From Phenylobacterium sp. (GTDB taxonomy: Bacteria > Pseudomonadota > Alphaproteobacteria > Caulobacterales > Caulobacteraceae): a stretch of 64,000 nucleotides of DNA. Positions 46,129-54,490 of the stretch are shown here, piece after piece. Each line of letters begins with the position of its first letter. The first letter of the stretch is position 1. Location: assembly GCA_004799545.1 (NCBI GenBank), contig SSMU01000009.1, forward strand, positions 1 through 64,000, given 5' to 3'. A model generated the notes under the pieces. The model saw nothing but the letters and a program-made list of their open reading frames with translations, did no database searches and was not told the origin of the DNA. A program made the translations under genes and the position numbers.

Positions 46129-47220
46129 CTAGGCTGCGGGGCGCGCGACAGCCTGTGTCATGCCATCGCGCTCGGCGTCGTCTTTCACGAGCGCGATTTG
46201 CGTGTGGGCTATCACTACACGAGTACCCGGATGCGCCGGGCCGATGTCCACGCTGGCCTCCAACTGCTTGGCCAGGGCTTCGACGATGCTGGTGCCCAAC
46301 CCCGTGCGGATCAGCGCCGGGTCGCGGGGCATTCCGACGCCATCGTCGGTCACCGACAGTGACCAATTGGCGTTGCGGAAATCGCAGTCGACGATGATCT
46401 TGCCGACCCGCCCGTCCGGGAAGGCGTGTTTCAGCGCGTTGATGACGAGCTCCGTGACGATCAGGCCGAGGCTTGTGGACACCCTGGCGTCCACGATGCC
46501 GCCTGGCCCGGTCACGGTCAGCGCATGGGGTTCGCTGCGGCCGATCATCGAGGCGGCGATGCTGTCGCAGAGGTTTTTGAAGTAGGCCCCCAGTTCCACG
46601 TCACCGTCGCCGGAACTGGCAAGTTGCCGTTCGAGCGCCGCGACCGACATCACCCGATCATGCGCGTCGCGCAGATGACCGCGCGTTTCATCGGACTCCG
46701 TCTTCCGGGCGTTCTGCAGCAGGACGCTGGCGATGATCTGCAGGCTGTTGGCGACCCGGTGGCGGACTTCCTGCAGCAGCACGAGGTTCTGCCGCAGGGC
46801 CTCCTCCTTGATCTTCTCGTTGGCGCGCGCGTCCGTCACATCGGACACGGCCATGAGGACCCGCCGGTTGTCGAGGTCGAGATAGATCAGCTTCTGGGCA
46901 TGTATCACCAGTCGGCGTGTCCCGTGGCCGGGCCGCCTGAGGTCGATTTCGTAGGCCTCGATCTTGGCCGCGCCGGTGAGCGTGGCGTCCAGCAGCGAAC
47001 GGAGCTGGGGTTCGGCCCACTCGCCCACGCCGAGGCTGGACAAGGGCTGACCGGTCGCCGCGGCGCCATCGACCTCGAAAACCTCCGAGAACGACGTGGA
47101 CGCGGCGACGATGTTGAGCGCGCCGTCCAAAAGCAGCAGCGGCCCCGGCGACGAAACGACGACAGCCAATGTCAGGCTGAGTGCGGCTTCCTCGGTATAG
47201 CTTGATGTTCGGTCAGCCAC
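46129..47220 (-). CDS. PAS-containing sensor histidine kinase (HisKA_2/HWE type)
   Basis: LLQEVRHRVANSLQIIASVLLQNARKTESDETRGHLRDAHDRVMSVAALERQL; ELVINALKHAFPDGRVGKI; DDGVGMP. Confidence 0.92.
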   Translation of the reverse strand: MADRTSSYTEEAALSLTLAVVVSSPGPLLLLDGALNIVAASTSFSEVFEVDGAAATGQPLSSLGVGEWAEPQLRSLLDATLTGAAKIEAYEIDLRRPGHGTRRLVIHAQKLIYLDLDNRRVLMAVSDVTDARANEKIKEEALRQNLVLLQEVRHRVANSLQIIASVLLQNARKTESDETRGHLRDAHDRVMSVAALERQLASSGDGDVELGAYFKNLCDSIAASMIGRSEPHALTVTGPGGIVDARVSTSLGLIVTELVINALKHAFPDGRVGKIIVDCDFRNANWSLSVTDDGVGMPRDPALIRTGLGTSIVEALAKQLEASVDIGPAHPGTRVVIAHTQIALVKDDAERDGMTQAVARPAA

Positions 47221-47415
47221 GGCCGGCTTTCAAATACTGGAGGCTTTCGAGACAAAAACCTCACCCAGGTAAATATTCCAGTAGATCGTTAAAGACAACG
47301 CGTGGCGGTCATTTAGGCGCCCCAGATGTCATTAAGTTTTCAGATTTAATTTTTGTTACAATCCTCCCCCAGGCCTCGGCGCCGTGCATGCCGAGCGATC
47401 GTACCGCGCCGCGCG

Positions 47416-48795
47416 TCAGGCCGGCTTCGCCGCCAGATCGGCCAGCACCACGCGGGCCAGGCTGGCCGTGCGCAGCCGCAGGTCCGGCACGGCGACGGCT
47501 TCCCAGAAGGCCCCCCGGGTGAGCGGCCCCACCGCGTAGAGGCCGGGGCTCGGCGCGTCGCCGCCGCCGGTCAGCCGCCCCGCCGCATCGACGGCCAGCC
47601 CGAGCCGCAGGGCGTCCGGGTGGGCCAGGCCGCGCGCCAGCAGGTCGGCCAGCAGCGGGTTCGACGGCAGGTCGCCGGTCGGCCCCATGCAGTTCACCAC
47701 GGCGCGGAACAGGCGGGTGATCGGATGGCGCTGGCCGCGCGGGCGCAGCGTCGCCTCGAAGCCGCCCTCGCACGGCTCGAGCCGCAGGATGCGGCCGGCC
47801 AGGATCTCCAGCCGCTCGCCCCAGATGGCCGCGCCCAGCTGGCTCGCCACCCAGGGCGCCATCCGGTGCCGGTGGACGTCCCAGCGGGCCCGCAGGTGGC
47901 GCAGGAAGCGGCGCTGCTCGGCCTCGGGCCAGCTCCGCCAGATGGCCGTGGTGGCCGGGCGGATGCTGTCCACGGCGCTGCGCCAGCCCACCGCGCGGGC
48001 GTGGGCGCGGAGCGTCCGCAGCGCCCGCCGCGGCGTCTCCATCGGACCCTCGGGCGGCGCGACGGTCGCCGCCGAGGCGTGGGTCTGCGGCAGCAGGCCG
48101 TGGCGCGACAGCACCGTGAATTCGCGGCCCGGCCGGTCGAGGCTCAGCAGCACGTCGATCATCGTCAGGCCCGAGCCGATCAGCAGGATCTCGCCCTCCG
48201 GCAGGCCGGCCAGGTCGCCCCGCCAGGGGTCGCCCACATAGTCGCGGCGGCTGAGGATATCGGGGGGCGCGAAGGCCGGCCGGCCGGGCGGCCCGAACCC
48301 GACGGCCAACACCACCGCATCGGCGCGGAAACTGCGGCCGACGGAGAGCCGCACCTGATAGCCGCCGCCCCCGCCTCCGCCTCCGGCGTCGTCATCGTCC
48401 GGGACGACCGCCACCGCCTCGTCCTGCTCCAGCAGCAGCCGGCCCCGCGCGCCCGGCCCGCGCATCGCGGTGCGCAGCAGGCCTTGCAGGTAGTCGCCAT
48501 AGCGCCGGCGGCTGACGAAGGCGTCCGGGCCGGCGTCCTCGCCCTGGGCGGCGAGCCAGGCCTGGAACTCGCCCGGCCGGTCCGGGAAGGCGCTCATGTT
48601 CGCCGCCCGCACGTTCAGGAGGTGGTCCGGATTGCCCACCGCATAGGCCCGCCCGCGCCCGAACCGCGGCGCCCGCTCCACCAGGCGCACGATGACCGCC
48701 GGGTCGCGCTCCAACAGGTGGATCGCGGTCAACAGCCCGCTGAACCCCCCGCCCACCACCGCCACGGTGCGCGCCGCTCCCCGTCGATCCGCCAT
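47416..48795 (-). CDS. FAD/NAD(P)-binding protein
   Basis: VAVVGGGFSGLLTAIHLLERDP; GNPDHLLNVRAANMSAFPDRPGEFQAWL; LLIGSGLTMIDVLLSL. Confidence 0.9.
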   Translation of the reverse strand: MADRRGAARTVAVVGGGFSGLLTAIHLLERDPAVIVRLVERAPRFGRGRAYAVGNPDHLLNVRAANMSAFPDRPGEFQAWLAAQGEDAGPDAFVSRRRYGDYLQGLLRTAMRGPGARGRLLLEQDEAVAVVPDDDDAGGGGGGGGYQVRLSVGRSFRADAVVLAVGFGPPGRPAFAPPDILSRRDYVGDPWRGDLAGLPEGEILLIGSGLTMIDVLLSLDRPGREFTVLSRHGLLPQTHASAATVAPPEGPMETPRRALRTLRAHARAVGWRSAVDSIRPATTAIWRSWPEAEQRRFLRHLRARWDVHRHRMAPWVASQLGAAIWGERLEILAGRILRLEPCEGGFEATLRPRGQRHPITRLFRAVVNCMGPTGDLPSNPLLADLLARGLAHPDALRLGLAVDAAGRLTGGGDAPSPGLYAVGPLTRGAFWEAVAVPDLRLRTASLARVVLADLAAKPA

Positions 48796-48825
48796 CTCGC
48801 CTCCAGACTCGCGCGCAGACTAACA

Positions 48826-48842
48826 CCTACTCAATTTGTAGG
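48826..48842. promoter_or_regulatory. candidate operator CCTAC-TCAATTT-GTAGG
   Basis: Perfect 5-bp inverted repeat with AT-rich spacer in the divergent intergenic region upstream of the FAD/NAD(P) gene. Confidence 0.35.
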
Positions 48843-48926
48843 AATTCGAAATCACCTTCGCGTCCCGCCCCGCTAGACAGTATCGCCCGCCCGGTTCAGC
48901 CTCGGCGGGCAACTCGGGGGGCTCGC

Positions 48927-49712
48927 ATGTCAGATGGCGCGACACACGCCGTGCGGGGCGGGGCCATCGCGCCGGCCGTCGCCCGCGCGATCCGCAACGC
49001 CCCCGGGGTCTTCCTGATCCTCTGGGCGACCCGCTGGGCGCTGGGCGCCCTCACCCCGGTCCTGCAGGCCCAGGGCGCCGTGCCGCCGGCGGCCGGCCAC
49101 GGGACCTGGCTCCTCCTGCCCTGGCTCGCCGGCCTGGGCGTGGCCGCCGTCGACGCCCTGGTGATCCGCTGGCTCCTGGCGCCCCGCCGTGAGAGCCTGC
49201 GCCCCGACCTGGGCCTCGCCGCCTATGTCGTGCTGATCGCCCTGTCCAACCTCCCGATGTGGCTGCTGATCCGGCTGCTACGGCCGACGCCGGGCGGCGT
49301 CGGCGCGCTCTCGGAGATGGCCAGGCGCGCGGTCCTGATCACCACGTCCACCATCGGCTGGGACCTCATCCTGGCAACCCTGGCGCTCTGGCCGATCGCG
49401 CTCCTGATGGGTGACCGGATCTCCCTGCCCCGCGCCGTGCGCCTGATGGGCCCGGCCTACCTCATCTGGATCGCGGCGCTGATCGTTCTGTTGCTGCCCA
49501 GCCTCGCCTGGACCTGGCTCCCCATCCTGCTGCATCACGTCCATCGCAGCCTGACCGATCGGCTGATCAGCACGGCGATCAGCACCTTCACCGGCGCGCT
49601 CGGCGTCTTCGTCCTGGCCTACATCTACGCCCGCCGGGTTCGCGGCGCGGACCTGCCGGCCGCCCTTCCCTCCCTTGATGGGGAGGGACAGACCGCGCAG
49701 CGGTCAGGGTGA
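48927..49712 (+). CDS. hypothetical polytopic membrane protein
   Basis: Multiple TM segments; the last ~15 codons (LPSLDGEGQTAQRSG) lie in a repeat arm. Confidence 0.7.
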   Translation: MSDGATHAVRGGAIAPAVARAIRNAPGVFLILWATRWALGALTPVLQAQGAVPPAAGHGTWLLLPWLAGLGVAAVDALVIRWLLAPRRESLRPDLGLAAYVVLIALSNLPMWLLIRLLRPTPGGVGALSEMARRAVLITTSTIGWDLILATLALWPIALLMGDRISLPRAVRLMGPAYLIWIAALIVLLLPSLAWTWLPILLHHVHRSLTDRLISTAISTFTGALGVFVLAYIYARRVRGADLPAALPSLDGEGQTAQRSG

Positions 49713-49730
49713 GGGAGTCACGACCGGGCT
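49664..49730. repeat. single-arm copy of the GGGGAGGG/GCGCAGCGGTC repeat
   Basis: CTTCCCTCCCTTGATGGGGAGGGACAGACCGCGCAGCGGTCAGGGTGAGGGAGTCACGACCGGG, closely matching the left arm of copy B. Confidence 0.75.
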
Positions 49731-49769
49731 CGGTGAGGGTCGGCTGAAGCCTACAGCGCCGCGCCCGCC

Positions 49770-49973
49770 CTAGCGGCCGTTGCGACGCTCCTCCCGCGTG
49801 AGCTCGACGATCGCGAGGCCCATGACGCGGCGGCCCCAACTGGTGAGCATGCCTCTGGCGAGCCGCTGCTGAGCCGCTTCGAGCGCCAGCGCCCCGTGCC
49901 GTCGCTTCAGGAGCTCGACCTCATCGCGTGCTTCCGCGCGGGCCCGCTGGCGCCGTCGCCACCATCTCAGCAT
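49770..49973 (-). CDS. hypothetical protein, 67 aa
   Basis: MLRWWRRRQRARAEARDEVELLKRRHGALALEAAQQRLARGMLTSWGRRVMGLAIVELTREERRNGR. Confidence 0.45.
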   Translation of the reverse strand: MLRWWRRRQRARAEARDEVELLKRRHGALALEAAQQRLARGMLTSWGRRVMGLAIVELTREERRNGR

Positions 49974-50110
49974 AAGACGCCCACGGCACGCGCAAGCTGC
50001 GCCGGCTCCAGATCGAGCCCTCCGCGTCCCACATATCAACGTTCCGCCGACCCTCGCCACGCCGCTCCGGTTGTGGGGGTCCGGCCCTGCATCTCACAGA
50101 TTGCCGCCTG

Positions 50111-50247
50111 CCCCCTTCCCTCCCCAAAATGGGCAGGAACAGACTGCGACTCCACTCCTCAGGGGTGGCTTGCGAAGCAAGGGGAGACCGGGTCGCGACG
50201 CGACCCGGCGGGCGGTCAGGGTGAGGCAATCGCGACCGGCCTGGGAG
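50111..50247. repeat. degenerate repeat copy with internal palindromes
   Basis: CTTCCCTCCCCAAAATGGGCAGG ... perfect CCGGGTCGCG-A-CGCGACCCGG (50188-50208) ... GCGGTCAGGGTGAGGCAATCGCGACCGG tail. Confidence 0.6.
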
Positions 50248-50356
50248 GGCCCTGGGTGGAAGAGCCTCCTCCCCTACGGTGGCAAAAGCCGGACAACCCG
50301 GCTTCCTACCGTCCCCCACCCCATGCTTCTATGCCCGGACAACAGGGGGCGCAGAC

Positions 50357-50737
50357 ATGTCGCGGGTGCTTCTGGTCGGGCTCGTGCCCGAGACGGTGGA
50401 CTTCACGGATCCGGCCCTGCCGCCGGGGATGACCCCTGAGAAGATCCATGTCGGCGTGGCGCTCGCCATGCAGCAGATGGCCGAGCGCGGGTGGCAGGCC
50501 GAGAACCTGATGTTCCACCCCGAGACCGCCGCCGAGGAGCTCCGGGCGAAGCTGGCCGGCCAGGCCTACGACTGCATCGTGGTCGGCGGCGGCGTGCGCC
50601 TGCCGCCCCGGAACTTGCCGCTGCTGGAGACGGTGCTCAACACCCTCGCCGTGGCGGCCCCCGGGGTGCCCATCGCTTTTAACACCACGCCCCACGACAG
50701 CGCCGACGCCGCCGCCAGGTGGCTGGGCCGCCGCTAG
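50357..50737 (+). CDS. hypothetical protein, ~126 aa
   Basis: MSRVLLVGLVPETVDFTDPALPPGMTPEKIHVGVALAMQQMAERGW...DCIVVGGGVRLPPRNLPLLETVLN. Confidence 0.7.
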   Translation: MSRVLLVGLVPETVDFTDPALPPGMTPEKIHVGVALAMQQMAERGWQAENLMFHPETAAEELRAKLAGQAYDCIVVGGGVRLPPRNLPLLETVLNTLAVAAPGVPIAFNTTPHDSADAAARWLGRR

Positions 50738-50785
50738 TCCCCGCTCCATCCCGATATGCAAAATCCTTGACTCCCGCCGCCCCGT

Positions 50786-51763
50786 ATGTTCTTCTTTTGT
50801 TCCATGTCGGACGACCCCGAACAGACCCAGCGGCGGATGGCCATGCTGCAGAGGCTGGCCGAGCTTGCGATGCGCTCGGCGGAGGACCTGTGCGCGCGCC
50901 AGCTGGCCGCCCAGACGCCGGCCGAGGCCGCGGCCCTGGCGTCGGCTCTGCACCGGATGAGCCGCACGGTCCGCCAGACCCTGCTGCTGGAAGCCAGGTT
51001 CTCCCGGGACGACCGCAGCGAGGCGCGCGAGGCTGAGGGCCAGGCCCGGGCCGACGCCGCCGAGGCGGCCAAGGCGCTGCACCGCGACCGCAAGGCCCGG
51101 GTGCGCCGGGCCATGGAGGAGGTCCTCTGCGAGCGCTGCGAGACCCAGGAGGAGGTCGACGACCTGGTCCTGGAAATGGACCTGCGGCTCGACGACCACA
51201 TCCGCGCCCACGACTTCGAGACGGCCACCTTCGAGGCGCTGATCGACGGCCTCTGCCGCTCCCTGGGCCTCGACCTGCTGGCCGACGAGGACGAGGCCGA
51301 GGCGGACGAAGACGCCGACGAGACCGGCGACGAGACCCCCGCGGCGACGCACGAAGCGGCGTTCGACGCCGCCCCCGCGCCGCCCCCCGGCCCCCACCTC
51401 GTCCAGATGCCCGACTGCGGCTGGGCCGCGGCGCCAGACAGCTCCTTAGGGAACCACGGATTGCACGGATGGCGCTTCGCGCCGCTTTGCCACGAACCCA
51501 CACGAAAAACACGAACGGCGCCCTGCGAGCGTCAGCGAGCGCGCCTTTCCTGCCGCCTCGATCTCATCGCGCCTACGGCGCAGTCCATACGGCCTGTTCG
51601 TGTGCGTTCGTGTGGGTTCGTGGCCAATCAAAAAGCCGCGCCCCAACCGCCTCAAACCCGCCGGAAAACCCCCATCCGTGAAATCCGTGGTTCCCTCCCT
51701 TCCCCTCCCCGCCCACGTCACCCTGCGACGTTACTAAGGTTTAATGCCAGCTACCTTGCATAA
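50786..51763 (+). CDS. hypothetical acidic/coiled-coil protein with repeat-derived C-terminal extension
   Basis: Helical N-terminal ~220 aa with coding-like composition, then ~105 aa read through the palindromic element at 51449-51695. Confidence 0.6.
   Translation: MFFFCSMSDDPEQTQRRMAMLQRLAELAMRSAEDLCARQLAAQTPAEAAALASALHRMSRTVRQTLLLEARFSRDDRSEAREAEGQARADAAEAAKALHRDRKARVRRAMEEVLCERCETQEEVDDLVLEMDLRLDDHIRAHDFETATFEALIDGLCRSLGLDLLADEDEAEADEDADETGDETPAATHEAAFDAAPAPPPGPHLVQMPDCGWAAAPDSSLGNHGLHGWRFAPLCHEPTRKTRTAPCERQRARLSCRLDLIAPTAQSIRPVRVRSCGFVANQKAAPQPPQTRRKTPIREIRGSLPSPPRPRHPATLLRFNASYLA
51449..51695. repeat. nested inverted-repeat element (CACGGA outer arms, CACGAA inner arms), ~247 bp
   Basis: Outer arms GGGAACCACGGATTGCACGGATGG / CCATCCGTGAAATCCGTGGTTCCC (23/24 complementary); inner arms GCCACGAACCCACACGAAAAACACGAAC / GTTCGTGTGCGTTCGTGTGGGTTCGTGGC. 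Confidence 0.85.
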
Positions 51764-51776
51764 CCCACTACCTTGC
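51751..51776. promoter_or_regulatory. direct repeat CTACCTTGC x2 upstream of padR
   Basis: CTACCTTGC at 51751-51759 and 51768-51776, 17 bp apart start-to-start. Confidence 0.45.
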
Positions 51777-51808
51777 GGTACTCACCGGCCCACAAGGAGA
51801 GCTTGGCC

Positions 51809-52135
51809 GTGCCCGAAGGGATCGAGATCCAACTGAAGAAAGGGGTGCTGGACCTCTGCGTCCTGGCCCTGCTCTCGCAGCACGACAGCTACGCCTATGA
51901 GATCGCCGCCCGCCTGGCCGACGACATCGGCATGGGCGAAGGCACCATCTACCCCTTGATGCGCCGGCTGCAGAACGAGGGCCTGGTGGAGACCTACCTC
52001 GAGGAGAGCCCGTCGGGGCCCTCCCGCAAATACTACCGGCTGAGCGACGCCGGCCGCGCGAGCTTCGTCTCGCAGAAGTTGGCGTGGGCCTCCTTCGCCC
52101 ACGCCGTGGAGAGCATCCTAGGAGGGGCGCAATGA
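51809..52135 (+). CDS. PadR family transcriptional regulator
   Basis: KKGVLDLCVLALLSQHDSYAYEIAARLADDIGMGEGTIYPLMRRLQNEGLVETYLEESPSGPSRKYYRLSDAG; GTG start with aaggagag RBS. Confidence 0.93.
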   Translation: MPEGIEIQLKKGVLDLCVLALLSQHDSYAYEIAARLADDIGMGEGTIYPLMRRLQNEGLVETYLEESPSGPSRKYYRLSDAGRASFVSQKLAWASFAHAVESILGGAQ

Positions 52136-52713
52136 CCCGTCAGGCCTTCATGGCCCGGCTGCGGGAGGGCCTGCGTGGCCTGCCCGCCCAGACCCAGGCC
52201 GATATCATGGCCGACTACGAGAGCCACTTCGCCGACGGCCAGTCCGCCGGACGCTCCGAGGCCGAGGTGGCCGCGGCGCTCGGCGATCCCGACCGGCTGG
52301 CCCGCGAGCTGCGCGCCGAGGCCGGGCTGAAGCGCTGGGAAGAGGCGCGCAGCCCCTCCTCCGCGGGCGCCGCGGTGTTCGCGGTGCTGGGCCTTGGCGC
52401 CATCGACATCATCTTCCTGCTGCCGATCCTGATGGGGGTGGTGGGCGCCCTGGTCGGCATCGCCGTGGCGGTGCTCGCCGTGTTCTTCGCCGGCGGGGTG
52501 ATGTTCGCGGCCGGCCCGTTCACCGATCCGCCGGGCGGCGCCGTCGCGGCCCTGATGGGCGGCCTCGGCCTGATGGCCGGCGCCACCTCGGCCGGCGCGG
52601 TCCTGACCATTGTAAGCATCGGCCTGCTCAACGCCCTCGTCTGGTACGGGCGGCTGCACTACCGCCTGCTCAAGCCGGCCCTCGAGCCGCAAGCGCAAGG
52701 AACGCTCGCATGA
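52132..52713 (+). CDS. DUF1700 domain-containing membrane protein
   Basis: MTRQAFMARLREGLRGLPAQTQADIMADYESHFADGQSAGRSEAEVAAALGDPDRLARELRAE; TM segments; overlaps padR. Confidence 0.92.
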   Translation: MTRQAFMARLREGLRGLPAQTQADIMADYESHFADGQSAGRSEAEVAAALGDPDRLARELRAEAGLKRWEEARSPSSAGAAVFAVLGLGAIDIIFLLPILMGVVGALVGIAVAVLAVFFAGGVMFAAGPFTDPPGGAVAALMGGLGLMAGATSAGAVLTIVSIGLLNALVWYGRLHYRLLKPALEPQAQGTLA

Positions 52714-53504
52714 TCCGCGTGCTCGCCATGATCGCCGTGTCCGGCTTCGTGCTGGCCACCGTCTGCCTCTCCGTCGCCGTCGGCCTCGCCGGGCCCGAGG
52801 CCGTCGCCCAGGGCTTCGCCTGGAGCTGGGGCGACCACGACTGGGGCGACCACCACGGCGACGGCCGCCATGGCTGGAACTGGACCTATAGCCACTCCAC
52901 CACGGACGGGCCGGGCGAGAGCCGCGACCTGGCCTGGACCGGCGGCGAGGCCCTGGACATCGACGTCCCGGCCGAGGTCACCTTCACCCAGGCCGCGGGG
53001 GCCGGGAAGCTGGTGGTCCACGGGCCGAAGGACGAGATCGACCACCTGGTGGTCGAGAACGGCCATATCCGCTTCAACCAGCCGATGTCCGAGGTCTCCG
53101 ACCTGACGATCGAGCTGACCGCGCCGAAGATCACCCGCTTCGCGCTGAACGGCAGCGGCAAGCTCGACATCCACGGCTACCGGCAGGACGCGCTCGACCT
53201 GAACATCGCCGGCTCCGGCGAGGCGACGGCGGAAGGCTCCGCCAAGCGCGTCGGCCTGACGCTCGCCGGCTCCGGCGGCGCCGACCTAGCGGGCCTGGCG
53301 ACCGATGGCGCCGACGTCACCATCTCGGGTTCGGGCGAGGCCAAGGTCGGCCCGAAGCGCTGGGTCAAGCTCGACATCTCGGGTTCGGGCAACGTCACCC
53401 TCACCAGCCACCCGGCGCGCCAGGAGACCCACATCTCCGGCTCCGGCCACATCGAGCAGGACGACGGCTCGGACGAAAGCTCGGACTCCGGCGATAAGAC
53501 CTAG
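52710..53504 (+). CDS. DUF2807 (GIN domain) protein
   Basis: Signal peptide; repetitive IAGSGEATAEGSAKRVGLTLAGSGGADL...VTISGSGEAKV...DISGSGNVTL. Confidence 0.9.
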   Translation: MIRVLAMIAVSGFVLATVCLSVAVGLAGPEAVAQGFAWSWGDHDWGDHHGDGRHGWNWTYSHSTTDGPGESRDLAWTGGEALDIDVPAEVTFTQAAGAGKLVVHGPKDEIDHLVVENGHIRFNQPMSEVSDLTIELTAPKITRFALNGSGKLDIHGYRQDALDLNIAGSGEATAEGSAKRVGLTLAGSGGADLAGLATDGADVTISGSGEAKVGPKRWVKLDISGSGNVTLTSHPARQETHISGSGHIEQDDGSDESSDSGDKT

Positions 53505-53998
53505 GCGGGCACGAACTTCAGCGCCACGCCGTCGTTGCAGTAGCGCAGGCCGGTGGGCCGGGGGCCGTCCTTGAACACGTGGCCCTGATGGCCCAGGCAC
53601 TGGGCGCAGTGGTACTCGGTGCGCTCCTCGAACGGCAGGCCGTGGTCGGACTTCTTGGCCAGGGCCCCGGGAATCTCGGTGTAGAAGCTCGGCCAGCCGG
53701 TGCCGCTGTCGAACTTCCAGTCGGACTTGAACAGCGCCAGTCCGCAGCCGGCGCAGGCGAAGGTCCCCTTGCGGTGCTCGTTCAGCAGCGGGCTGGTGCC
53801 CGGCCGCTCGGTGCCCTCGTGGCGCAGCACATCGTAGGCCTCCGGCGACAGCTTCTTCTTCCATTCCGCGTCGGAGACCTTGCGCCAGGGCGAGGCGGCG
53901 TACTTATCGGCCGGGTCGGCGAGCGCCGCGGCCGGCAGGAGGGCGGCGCAGGCGGTGGCCATCAGGAAGGTGCGGCGGTCGGGATCGAGCTGGCTCAT
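53501..53998 (-). CDS. msrB: peptide-methionine (R)-S-oxide reductase with Tat-type signal
   Basis: DRRTFLMATACAALLPAAALA; CAGCG / CAQC zinc Cys pairs; FDSGTGWPSFY; RYCNDGVALKF catalytic Cys. Confidence 0.94.
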   Translation of the reverse strand: MSQLDPDRRTFLMATACAALLPAAALADPADKYAASPWRKVSDAEWKKKLSPEAYDVLRHEGTERPGTSPLLNEHRKGTFACAGCGLALFKSDWKFDSGTGWPSFYTEIPGALAKKSDHGLPFEERTEYHCAQCLGHQGHVFKDGPRPTGLRYCNDGVALKFVPA

Positions 53999-54049
53999 GG
54001 CTTGATTACGTACGCCGCCGAGGCGCGGATGCAAGGCCGGCCGCCGCGA

Positions 54050-54490
54050 TCAGGGCCGCCATTCGTACAGCGCGTCCGGCTCCTTCTCCTCGTTGCCGGC
54101 GCCGTCGGTGAGCTCGATCAGCTTGAAGCCGCGGTCCTCGTAGAACTTCCGGGCGCGGGTGTTCTTCTGGAAGGTCCACAGCCGCCGCGTCTGGCGGTAC
54201 TGCAGCGGCTTGGACAGGAGTTCCGGTCCCAGCCCCCGCCCCTGCCAGTCCGGGTGGACATAGAGGTGGTCGATCCAGCCCTCGCGGAAGCCGATGAAGC
54301 CGGCGATCGCGCCGCCGCCCACCTCCACCACCCAGACCTCGTCGCGCACCAGCATCTGCTCGCGCACGAACCACAGGTCCTCTTCCGCCGTGTGCAGCTC
54401 CGGCAGGAAGGGCAGCGAGACGCGGAAGGCGGTGCGCAGCACCACCGCGATCGCCTGGGCGTCCTCCGCTGTGGCCCGCCGCAGGATCAA
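54050..54490 (-). CDS. GNAT family N-acetyltransferase
   Basis: ILRRATAEDAQAIAVVLRTAF; WIDHLYVHPDWQGRGLGPELL; KFYEDRGFKLIE; TTG start inferred, overlapping argC stop. Confidence 0.87.
   Translation of the reverse strand: MILRRATAEDAQAIAVVLRTAFRVSLPFLPELHTAEEDLWFVREQMLVRDEVWVVEVGGGAIAGFIGFREGWIDHLYVHPDWQGRGLGPELLSKPLQYRQTRRLWTFQKNTRARKFYEDRGFKLIELTDGAGNEEKEPDALYEWRP

Noticed and set aside
51449-51695. Hairpin element as an insertion sequence
   Set aside because: No transposase ORF; the only ORF across it is the read-through tail of the upstream gene.
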